This document shows, piece by piece, positions 57,401-64,000 of a stretch of 64,000 nt of DNA. Origin of the DNA: Pustulibacterium marinum. Lineage in GTDB: Bacteria > Bacteroidota > Bacteroidia > Flavobacteriales > Flavobacteriaceae. The notes beneath the pieces were generated by a model. The model was given only the letters and a program-made list of their open reading frames with translations. It had not been told where the DNA came from and made no database searches. Numbering within the stretch: position 1 is the first letter of the stretch; the number at the start of each line of letters is the position of its first letter. The translations under genes were made by a program, and so were the position numbers. Where the stretch lies: positions 62,001-126,000 of the forward strand of contig NZ_FPBK01000001.1 in NCBI RefSeq assembly GCF_900116665.1. The letters are read 5' to 3'.

Positions 57401-59014
57401 ATGTCAAATCTCCTAAAAAATTCAAACCCATTTATGAAGATTTTTTGCGCGTTTGGTATGGCTTTAATGACGTTTGCTATACATGCTCAAACCCCAACCG
57501 AGCAAAACCAAAAAGAAGACGATTCTATTGTAATTTATAATCGAGGACTAGAAAATCCTGTAAAATTAGATACTTTAAAGGCTGAAGAAACCGAACGTTA
57601 TTTTACAAAAATAGACGGCGCTTATAGGCTTATAGATGTTGAACTTGCCTACCAAATGGATAGTTTATGGCTAAAAGAATTGTACAATTCTGAGCTGTAC
57701 AACGAAATGCAAGATGAGATTACTCAAACAGATTTTGATGAAAATGTAGATTACGATGCATTACCAACAGATACATTGAAAGCTAGATTGGCATTACTAG
57801 ATCAAAAAACGCCTTTCAATATTTCTTATAATCCAGAGTTGGAAAGAGTCATTAAATCCTATTTAAAACATCGTAGAAAATCTTTAGAACGCTTAATGAG
57901 TATTAGCGACTATTACTTTCCGCTGTTTGAAGAAAAACTAGATAAATACGATCTTCCATTAGAAATAAAATACTTGGCTATTGTAGAATCAGCCTTAAAT
58001 CCTACGGCAAAATCTAGAGTTGGAGCAACAGGTTTATGGCAATTTATGTTTCAAACCGGAAAAGTATATGGCTTAAATGTAAACAGTTATGTTGATGAGC
58101 GCTGCGATCCTGTAAAAGCTACAGAAGCTGCGGCTCAGTTTTTAGCAAGATTGTACAAGATTTTTGGCGATTGGGATTTGGCTTTAGCAGCTTATAATTC
58201 GGGTCCGGGAAATGTAACCAAAGCCATTCGTCGTTCTGGCGGATACCAAAACTATTGGAATCTACGTCCATTTCTTCCACGTGAAACAGCGGGGTATGTT
58301 CCCTATTTTTTAGCTACTATGTATATTTTTGAGTATGCTGAAGAACATGGTTTTAAACCTAAAAGAACTGTTTTTCCTTATTTTGAAACCGATACTGTTC
58401 GTGTTAAGAATTTAATTACGTTCGATCAGATTTCAGAATTGGTAGGTGTTGAAATGGAAGAAATTCAGTTTTTCAATCCTTCATATAAGCTAGATATTAT
58501 TCCAAATATCAAAGGGAAAGAATATGCTTTGCGATTACCAAAAGCATCCTTAGGAAAGTTTGTGGCAAATGAAGATAGTATTTATGCTCACGTAAAAGCA
58601 GAATTAGCCAAGAAAGAAAAACCAATGCCACAACTGTTTGATCAAGATTCTAAAATATATTATAGAGTTCGATCTGGAGATGTTTTAGGAAAAATTGCGC
58701 AGCGCTATCGCGTAAGAGTCAGTAGCATTAAGCGTTGGAATGGTTTACGAAATAACAACATTAGAATTGGTCAAAAATTAGTAATTTACCCTAGGAGAAT
58801 TCCAAAGCAAGTGTCACAGACCAAAAAAAAGTCAACATCGAGTAAAGTAACTTCAGGAAAAAATGCAAAGTTTCATATTGTAGAACAAGGAGACTCTTTA
58901 TGGAGCATTGCAAAAAAATATCCTGGAATTACTGTTGAACAAATCAAACTTTGGAATGATATTAGCAGTACAAATCTAAAATTAGGCACAAAACTAAAAT
59001 TGTGCAATTGTTAG
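57401..59014 (+). CDS. Lytic transglycosylase with two LysM domains (MltD-like)
   Basis: Peptidoglycan hydrolase exported to the envelope. Signal peptide (MKIFCAFGMALMTFAIHAQ, about residues 12-30) and an N-terminal helical region. The SLT catalytic domain (about 175-320) has the catalytic Glu in YLAIVESALNPTAKSRVGATGLWQF and the substrate motif LALAAYNSGPGNVTKAI. Two LysM repeats (YYRVRSGDVLGKIAQRYRV and HIVEQGDSLWSIAKKYPG) bind glycan. The start could be the ATG at 57401 or the ATG at 57434 just before the signal peptide; a -7-like GATTTTTG precedes both. A 15/16 parS-like site lies within it. Confidence 0.91.
   Translation: MSNLLKNSNPFMKIFCAFGMALMTFAIHAQTPTEQNQKEDDSIVIYNRGLENPVKLDTLKAEETERYFTKIDGAYRLIDVELAYQMDSLWLKELYNSELYNEMQDEITQTDFDENVDYDALPTDTLKARLALLDQKTPFNISYNPELERVIKSYLKHRRKSLERLMSISDYYFPLFEEKLDKYDLPLEIKYLAIVESALNPTAKSRVGATGLWQFMFQTGKVYGLNVNSYVDERCDPVKATEAAAQFLARLYKIFGDWDLALAAYNSGPGNVTKAIRRSGGYQNYWNLRPFLPRETAGYVPYFLATMYIFEYAEEHGFKPKRTVFPYFETDTVRVKNLITFDQISELVGVEMEEIQFFNPSYKLDIIPNIKGKEYALRLPKASLGKFVANEDSIYAHVKAELAKKEKPMPQLFDQDSKIYYRVRSGDVLGKIAQRYRVRVSSIKRWNGLRNNNIRIGQKLVIYPRRIPKQVSQTKKKSTSSKVTSGKNAKFHIVEQGDSLWSIAKKYPGITVEQIKLWNDISSTNLKLGTKLKLCNC
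58273..58288. other. parS-like site inside the lytic transglycosylase gene (15/16)
   Basis: TCTTCCACGTGAAACA differs from canonical parS only at position 2. It is coding (encodes LPRET), but the match is as good as those near mnmG. Confidence 0.6.
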
Positions 59015-59039
59015 ATACCTAAAACTATAATTTGATATA

Positions 59040-60050
59040 ATGAGAAAACTTCTTTTTTTGGTAATGGCCCTTTTTGTTTTGCAAGCATGTGAAACCACCA
59101 AAGAAAAAGACTATAGACCGCCTTCCATAGGAACTATGAATTCTATTTCTGTAGTGATCAACAATGCCATGTGGAACGGAAAAGTAGGAGATAAAATCCG
59201 TGAACTTTTTGCAAGACCTGTAGATGGTTTAGCTACGGAAGAACCCATTTTTTCTTTGAACCAATTGCCTCCTTCTGTATTTACAGGAAATACAAGAATT
59301 GGAAGAAACGTACTGATAATTCAGAATTCAGAAGAAAATGTAGCTCGAATTTCAGAAGATTTGTACGCAACTCCACAGCAAGTTGCTGTGGTTAAAGGAA
59401 GCTCTGAAGATGAAATCATTAAGCTATTAGATCAGAATGCAGAGGCGATGATCAAAAACTTTAAAGAGCATGAATTGCTAGAGCAACAAAGTAGAATGCG
59501 TAGCTCAAAAATTAAAGAAAAGGAACTGCTAGATGAGTTTGGTATTACTTTAAAACTGCCTATAGTTTATAGAATTACCACTCAAAAAGATAAATTCTTC
59601 TGGATCAAACGTCAAATTCAAAAATATGAAGGAGGATTGTTAGTGTATGAAGTGCCATATAACAGTATTCCAAAGGATTCAACACTATCGGATGCTCTTG
59701 TGAAAATGAAAGATTCTATTGGAAAAGCCAACATTCCTGGTAGAGATCCCGATAGAATGTGGATGGTTACCGAAAAGGCTTTTGCACCAAGTATCACGCA
59801 TACAACCATAGATAATAGACCGGCAATAGAAAGCAAAGGTTTATGGGAAATGAAAAATTTCTTAATGGGAGGTCCTTATGTAAATTACCTTATTGAAGAC
59901 AAACCAAACAATAGATACATAGTGTTAGAAGGTTTTGTTTTTGCGCCTTCAATAGACAAAAGAGATTATATGTTTGAACTGGAAGCTATTGCAAAATCAA
60001 TCAAGTTTAAAGATGATGAAGATTTTGACGCTGAGAAGTATAAAGAATAA
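59040..60050 (+). CDS. DUF4837 lipoprotein
   Basis: A 336-residue exported protein with lipobox LQAC (Cys about 17). DUF4837 family, Bacteroidota-specific and of unknown function. KLPIVYRITTQKDKFFWIKRQIQKYEGGLLVYEVPYN and DRMWMVTEKAFAPSITHTTI are the most conserved parts. Starts 25 bases after the transglycosylase gene on the same strand, so the two may be co-transcribed and linked to envelope maintenance. Confidence 0.83.
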   Translation: MRKLLFLVMALFVLQACETTKEKDYRPPSIGTMNSISVVINNAMWNGKVGDKIRELFARPVDGLATEEPIFSLNQLPPSVFTGNTRIGRNVLIIQNSEENVARISEDLYATPQQVAVVKGSSEDEIIKLLDQNAEAMIKNFKEHELLEQQSRMRSSKIKEKELLDEFGITLKLPIVYRITTQKDKFFWIKRQIQKYEGGLLVYEVPYNSIPKDSTLSDALVKMKDSIGKANIPGRDPDRMWMVTEKAFAPSITHTTIDNRPAIESKGLWEMKNFLMGGPYVNYLIEDKPNNRYIVLEGFVFAPSIDKRDYMFELEAIAKSIKFKDDEDFDAEKYKE

Positions 60051-60074
60051 ATTTTTAGAAATACTATAAGAAGG

Positions 60075-60106
60075 AATCCTGTCCATTTTCGGCAGGATTT
60101 TTTTAT
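60075..60106 (+). terminator. Rho-independent terminator of the DUF4837 gene
   Basis: AATCCTGTC/GGCAGGATT stem (one G-U pair) with TTTTTTTATT following. Confidence 0.75.
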
Positions 60107-60134
60107 TGAATTAATATAAACCTTACAATTCTGT

Positions 60135-60142
60135 TATCTTTG
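60135..60142 (+). promoter_or_regulatory. -7 promoter element for tex
   Basis: TATCTTTG, exact TAnnTTTG match, 25 bases before the ATG. Confidence 0.6.
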
Positions 60143-60167
60143 GAATCCTTTTAAAAATTGAATTTAC

Positions 60168-62294
60168 ATGACCACACTTTCCTATATTTTACAACACCTA
60201 AAACTACCGGAAAAGAGTATTCAGAATACCATAAAACTGTTAGAAGAAGATTGTACCATTCCGTTTATTTCGCGTTACCGAAAAGAAATGACCGGTAATC
60301 TTGATGAGGTTCAGATAGGAGACATAGCCAAACTGAAAACAGCTTTTGAAGATTTGCAAAAACGCAAGGAAACCATCAAAAAAGCTATTGAAGAGCAAGA
60401 GGCTTTAACGCCTGAATTAGCTCAGAAAATAGATGCTGCAACCACGCTTGTGCAGTTAGAAGATTTGTATTTGCCATTTAAAAAAGCTCGAACCACCAAA
60501 GCAGCAAAAGCACGTGAAAAAGGTTTAGAGCCTTTGGCAAAAATCATTATGAAACAGCAAGATGCCAATGTGGAAGCAACGGCCAAACGTTTTGTAAAAG
60601 GAGAAGTAGCTTCTGTGGACGAAGCATTGCAAGGCGCCAGAGATATTATGGCGGAATGGATTAATGAGAATGAATGGGTGCGTAACAAACTTCGAAAGTT
60701 ATACCAGCGAAAAGCAGTGATTACTTCCAAAGTAGTAAAAGCAAAAAAGGAAGAAGAACCAGCTCAGAAATACCAACAATACTTTGATTGGAGTGAATCG
60801 GTTTCCAGAGTTCCTTCGCATAGATTATTGGCCATGCAACGTGCCGAAAACGAAGGTTTTGTAAAGGTAAAAGTAGAGGTTGAAAAAGACGAAGCCTTAG
60901 ATATTATAGACGATCTTATTGTAAAAACCGATGTAGAAAGCAGCACCAATCAGGTTTTTAAAGCTATAGAAGATGCTTACAAACGTTTGTTGCATCCGGC
61001 CATTTCCAATGAATTGTTGAAGGAAGCCAAAGACCAAGCAGATGCTTCGGCCATCAATGTGTTTTCTACCAATTTGCGTCAGTTATTATTAGCGGCTCCG
61101 TTGGGAGAAAAACGAATTTTAGCCATTGACCCTGGTTTTAAAAGTGGGTGTAAAGTGGTTTGTTTAGATGAAAATGGTGATTTAAAACACAACGAAAATA
61201 TTTATCCGCATCCACCACAGCGCGAAACAGGAATGGCGATCAAAAAAATCAAAAGTTTGGTCAATGCATATGATGTAGAAGCCATTGCAATTGGTAACGG
61301 AACGGCTTCACGTGAAACCGAAGCTTTTATTAAAAAGATTGCTTTTGACAGAGATTTGCAAGTTTTTATAGTGAATGAAGCCGGAGCTTCGGTATATTCT
61401 GCTTCCAAAATTGCAAGAGCCGAATTTCCTTCGTTTGATGTTACGGTTCGTGGAGCGGTTTCTATTGGGCGTCGTTTGGCAGATCCGTTGGCAGAATTGG
61501 TGAAAATTGATCCGAAAGCAATTGGAGTAGGGCAGTACCAACACGATGTAGATCAAACCAAATTAAAATCAGAATTAGACACGGTAGTGATGAGTTGTGT
61601 GAATACCGTGGGTGTAAATGTAAATACCGCCAGTGCACCGTTGATGAGTTATGTTTCCGGAATTGGAAATACGCTAGCCGATAATATTGTAAAATACAGA
61701 ACTGAAAACAACGGAATTACTTCCAGAAAAGAATTGCTAAAAGTTGCCAGATTAGGGAACAAAGCATTTGAACAAAGTGCGGCATTCTTCAGAATTACCA
61801 ATGCTAAAAATCCGTTAGACAATTCAGCGGTGCATCCAGAGCGTTATGCGTTGGTTGAAAAAATGGCGAAAGATCAAAAAGTATCAGTTTCAGAATTGAT
61901 TGGCAACAAGGCGTTGATTCAAAAAATAAAATTAAGCAATTACGTCTCTGATGAGGTGGGAATGCTTACGTTGACTGATATTGTATCAGAATTAGAAAAA
62001 CCGGGCTTAGATCCAAGGAAAAAAGCCAAAGTGTTTGAGTTTGATAAGAATTTAAGAACAATAGATGATGTAAAAGCCGGAATGAAAGTTCCCGGAATTG
62101 TAAATAACATTACCAATTTTGGCTGTTTTGTAGATATAGGTATCAAAGAAAGCGGTTTGGTGCACATTTCTAAATTGGCCAATGAATTTATTTCAGATGT
62201 CAATTCGGTAGTGCAATTACATCAACATGTAATGGTAACCGTTAAAGAAGTAGATATTGCCAGAAAACGCATTCAACTTTCTATGATAGACTAA
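60168..62294 (+). CDS. tex: Tex-family RNA-binding transcription accessory protein
   Basis: A 708-residue Spt6-related protein. Tex N-terminal helices (about 1-190), a YqgF/RuvX-like nuclease-fold domain (about 320-440, LAIDPGFKSGCKVV, AIGNGTASRETEAF), helix-hairpin-helix repeats (about 490-560) and a C-terminal S1 RNA-binding domain (about 635-705, GMKVPGIVNNITNFGCFVDIG). Length is slightly below E. coli YhgF. Implicated in transcription and RNA handling; the precise role is unsettled. Single gene with own promoter. A 13/16 parS-like sequence lies at 61304. Confidence 0.94.
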   Translation: MTTLSYILQHLKLPEKSIQNTIKLLEEDCTIPFISRYRKEMTGNLDEVQIGDIAKLKTAFEDLQKRKETIKKAIEEQEALTPELAQKIDAATTLVQLEDLYLPFKKARTTKAAKAREKGLEPLAKIIMKQQDANVEATAKRFVKGEVASVDEALQGARDIMAEWINENEWVRNKLRKLYQRKAVITSKVVKAKKEEEPAQKYQQYFDWSESVSRVPSHRLLAMQRAENEGFVKVKVEVEKDEALDIIDDLIVKTDVESSTNQVFKAIEDAYKRLLHPAISNELLKEAKDQADASAINVFSTNLRQLLLAAPLGEKRILAIDPGFKSGCKVVCLDENGDLKHNENIYPHPPQRETGMAIKKIKSLVNAYDVEAIAIGNGTASRETEAFIKKIAFDRDLQVFIVNEAGASVYSASKIARAEFPSFDVTVRGAVSIGRRLADPLAELVKIDPKAIGVGQYQHDVDQTKLKSELDTVVMSCVNTVGVNVNTASAPLMSYVSGIGNTLADNIVKYRTENNGITSRKELLKVARLGNKAFEQSAAFFRITNAKNPLDNSAVHPERYALVEKMAKDQKVSVSELIGNKALIQKIKLSNYVSDEVGMLTLTDIVSELEKPGLDPRKKAKVFEFDKNLRTIDDVKAGMKVPGIVNNITNFGCFVDIGIKESGLVHISKLANEFISDVNSVVQLHQHVMVTVKEVDIARKRIQLSMID

Positions 62295-62301
62295 AAAAAC
62301 A

Positions 62302-62336
62302 AAAGCCATACTTTTTACAGTATGGCTTTATTATTT
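62302..62336. terminator. Bidirectional terminator (tex / tatA)
   Basis: AAAGCCATAC/GTATGGCTTT stem with T-rich runs on both strands. Confidence 0.8.
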
Positions 62337-62357
62337 CTTTTAAATCAACAAACGTGA

Positions 62358-62558
62358 TTATTCTTTGTTACTAGCAGGTTTAGATTGCTTGTCGTCTTCA
62401 TCGTTCTTAGAAGCATCTTTGAATTCTTTGATTCCACTTCCTAGTCCACGCATCAACTCAGGTATTTTTCTTCCTCCGAACAACAGTAATAAAATTACTG
62501 CAATTAAGATAACCTGCGGTACTCCAACCATTCCTAGAAAAATTGATAAATCCATCAT
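62358..62558 (-). CDS. tatA: Twin-arginine translocase subunit TatA/TatE
   Basis: A 66-residue protein: a single N-terminal hydrophobic helix ([18 protein letters not shown]), then the amphipathic [23 protein letters not shown] and a charged tail. Pore-forming part of the Tat system for folded proteins. tatC is not in the window. Two perfect -7 boxes lie upstream (62577-62584 and 62590-62597, minus strand). Confidence 0.93.
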   Translation of the reverse strand: MMDLSIFLGMVGVPQVILIAVILLLLFGGRKIPELMRGLGSGIKEFKDASKNDEDDKQSKPASNKE

Positions 62559-62576
62559 AATAAGTAATTAATAAAG

Positions 62577-62597
62577 CAAAGTTAAAAAACAAATATA
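62577..62597 (-). promoter_or_regulatory. Tandem -7 promoter elements for tatA
   Basis: TAACTTTG (62577-62584) and TATATTTG (62590-62597) on the minus strand, both exact TAnnTTTG matches; either or both may start the tatA transcript. Confidence 0.45.
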
Positions 62598-62656
62598 GAA
62601 TATATACGTTAAATATGATATTTTTAGTTTTAGCAGTCAAAGAAAAAAAGCTTACC

Positions 62657-62664
62657 TATATTTG
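62657..62664 (+). promoter_or_regulatory. -7 promoter element for the M23 peptidase gene
   Basis: TATATTTG, exact match, ending 5 bases before the ATG, implying a leaderless or almost leaderless transcript. Confidence 0.55.
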
Positions 62665-62669
62665 TTTCC

Positions 62670-63542
62670 ATGAAGAAAGAGAAATCATCCAGAAGAAAAA
62701 AACTCCATAAAAAGTGGATCTATAAATATCGGTTGATCATTTTAAATGAAGATACTTTTGAAGAACAAATTTCTTTCAAACTAAATAGATTAAATGTTTT
62801 TGTAATAGGTTCTATTTCGGCGGTTTTCTTGATTGCCGTTACTACGGTACTAATTGCGTTTACACCTTTGCGTGAATATATTCCCGGGTATCCTTCAGTA
62901 AAACTGAAAAGAGAAACTACACAGTTGATGATAGAAACCGATTCGTTAAAGAATGAATTAGCTAGAAACGAACGCTATCTGGAATCTATAAGAAAAGTAC
63001 TTACCGGAGATTTACAGCCATATCAGGTAACTAAAGATTCAGTTCCCGAAGGACAAGAAACAGGAACGATCGAGTTGGATTTTGAACCTAATAAAGCCGA
63101 TTCGTTGTTGAGAGAAGAAGTGGCTAATGAAGATAGATTTAATTTTTCTGGAGCTGAAGAAAATACAATGGATTTTGTACTTTTTTCTCCTGTAAATGGA
63201 AGTATTTCGGAAGAATTTAATCCACAAGAAAAACACTATGCTGTAGATATTGTTGCCATTGCAAATGCGCCTGTAAAAGCAGTTGCAGATGGTAGAGTTG
63301 TTTTTGCAGAGTGGACATCAGAAACTGGTTATGTAATGATAATTGAGCATGCCAACGGATTAATTTCTGTGTACAAACACAATGCTTCTTTGAACAAATC
63401 TCAGGGAGATTTTGTAAAATCGGGCGAAGTAATTGCTACGGTGGGTAACACTGGCGAATTAACTACCGGTCCACATTTACATTTTGAACTTTGGAACAAC
63501 GGGTATCCAATAGACCCAACATTATATATCGATTTTAAATAA
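62670..63542 (+). CDS. M23 family metallopeptidase (LytM-like), membrane-anchored
   Basis: A 290-residue murein-hydrolase-type protein. Very basic cytoplasmic start (MKKEKSSRRKKLHKKW), one membrane segment (about 46-72), and a coiled-coil stretch with TTQLMIETDSLKNELARNERYLESI. The M23 domain (about 172-290) has its zinc ligands in HYAVD (HxxxD) and HLHFELW. Such proteins either cut or activate cutting of peptidoglycan, and the anchor keeps it near the inner membrane. The GH3 gene starts 6 bases after it. Confidence 0.92.
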   Translation: MKKEKSSRRKKLHKKWIYKYRLIILNEDTFEEQISFKLNRLNVFVIGSISAVFLIAVTTVLIAFTPLREYIPGYPSVKLKRETTQLMIETDSLKNELARNERYLESIRKVLTGDLQPYQVTKDSVPEGQETGTIELDFEPNKADSLLREEVANEDRFNFSGAEENTMDFVLFSPVNGSISEEFNPQEKHYAVDIVAIANAPVKAVADGRVVFAEWTSETGYVMIIEHANGLISVYKHNASLNKSQGDFVKSGEVIATVGNTGELTTGPHLHFELWNNGYPIDPTLYIDFK

Positions 63543-63548
63543 TAGACT

Positions 63549-64000
63549 ATGTCACTTAAATCGTTAGCGGCCAAAATTTTTGCAAAACGAATTGTAGCGA
63601 AATCTCAAAAGTGGATTCAAAACCCTATTGAAGCACAAGAAAAAGTTTTTGCAAATCTTATAGAGAATGCAAAGAATACAGCGTTTGGAAGAGATCATCA
63701 CTTCAATACGATTAAATCCTATGAAGATTTTAAGAAGCAGGTTCCTGTTCGGGATTATGAAAATTTAAAATCTTACGTAGAAAAGGTAGTTGAAGGAGAA
63801 AAAGATATTCTATGGCCGGGCCAACCCATTTATTTTGCTAAAACCTCGGGTACTACAAGCGGCGTAAAATATATTCCTATCACCAAAGAATCTATGCCTT
63901 CACATATAGAAGCTGCTAGAAATGCAATTCTGTTTTATATTGATGAAAGTGGTGAATCTGATTTTGTAAACGGAAAAATGATCTTTTTACAAGGAAGTCC
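63549..64000 (+). CDS. GH3 acyl-adenylating-type protein (3' end missing)
   Basis: Starts with ATG at 63549 (MSLKSLAAKIFAKRIVAKSQKW) and stays open to the window end, about 150 codons. TSGTTSGVKYIPITKESM (about 99-116) is the phosphate-binding loop of the GH3 acyl-acid-amido synthetase/ANL fold, and the preceding NTAFGRDHHFNTIKSYEDFKKQVPVRDYE is the family's N-terminal block. Bacteroidota GH3 proteins are of uncertain function. It lies 6 bases after the M23 gene and is probably co-transcribed. Confidence 0.85.
   Translation, partial: MSLKSLAAKIFAKRIVAKSQKWIQNPIEAQEKVFANLIENAKNTAFGRDHHFNTIKSYEDFKKQVPVRDYENLKSYVEKVVEGEKDILWPGQPIYFAKTSGTTSGVKYIPITKESMPSHIEAARNAILFYIDESGESDFVNGKMIFLQGS

Noticed and set aside
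1-64000. CRISPR arrays, insertion sequences, integrons, toxin-antitoxin pairs or defence islands
   Set aside because: No regularly spaced repeats, transposases, integrases or recognisable defence genes were seen; the content is core metabolism, translation and envelope.

Overview
The window is a 64 kb piece of an AT-rich chromosome that reads as a member of the Flavobacteriaceae (Bacteroidota), probably marine. The evidence is the gene families present: three TonB-dependent receptors with carboxypeptidase-like N-terminal domains, DUF4249, DUF4175, DUF4837, an outer-membrane beta-barrel receptor family and a LytTR membrane regulator. Promoters also carry the Bacteroidota -7 element TAnnTTTG, Shine-Dalgarno sequences are nearly absent, and several Rho-independent terminators sit very close to stop codons. 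It looks like core chromosome. I see no phage, insertion sequence, transposase or CRISPR array.

Layout. 1-5.9 kb: end of a peptide ABC ATPase, malate:quinone oxidoreductase, a 3-oxoacid CoA-transferase pair and DusB. 5.9-8.3 kb: a TonB-dependent receptor. 8.5-15.6 kb: LepA, the CbpA-like/CbpM chaperone pair, a pyruvate-oxidase-type ThDP enzyme and a Na+/H+ antiporter. 16-24 kb (plus strand): MBL hydrolase, S8 peptidase lipoprotein, M1 peptidase, RnpA, S41 protease, GNAT and a PAS-LuxR regulator, then a probable small RNA. 24.1-28.9 kb (minus strand): second TonB receptor, ElaA-type acetyltransferase, His-rich CDF zinc exporter, Fur-family regulator and RpiB. 28.9-29.6 kb: a very AT-rich non-coding segment with DnaA-box-like motifs. 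29.6-37.2 kb: a small membrane protein, RNase R, head-GIN protein, LysE exporter, tRNA-Cys, FolB, GlnS and a YtxH/holin-type envelope operon. 37.2-40.8 kb (minus): unknown exported protein, SPFH protein and GltX. 41-50 kb (plus): DUF4175, YbeY, MnmG, methyltransferase, OmpH-like lipoprotein and an AsmA-like protein. 50-54.8 kb: DoxX-like protein, then a LytTR-TonB receptor-DUF4249 locus. 54.8-64 kb: HolB, Pgk, LysM lytic transglycosylase, DUF4837, Tex, TatA, M23 peptidase and the start of a GH3 protein.

The most notable signal is chromosomal replication and segregation architecture. Four near-perfect parS sites (the best matches 16/16 to the TGTTCCACGTGAAACA consensus) flank and abut mnmG at 44.7-46.8 kb, with weaker copies scattered to 61 kb and one at 10 kb. 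About 16 kb away, the divergent rpiB/rnr gap has the properties of a replication origin. rnpA and mnmG, which are origin-proximal in many bacteria, lie either side. I infer that this window covers the origin/centromere domain of the chromosome; cumulative GC skew and ParB/DnaA ChIP would decide it. A second notable signal is a self-contained small-RNA candidate at 24010-24119: a -7 box, a 5' closing stem, a G6 loop and a strong terminator.
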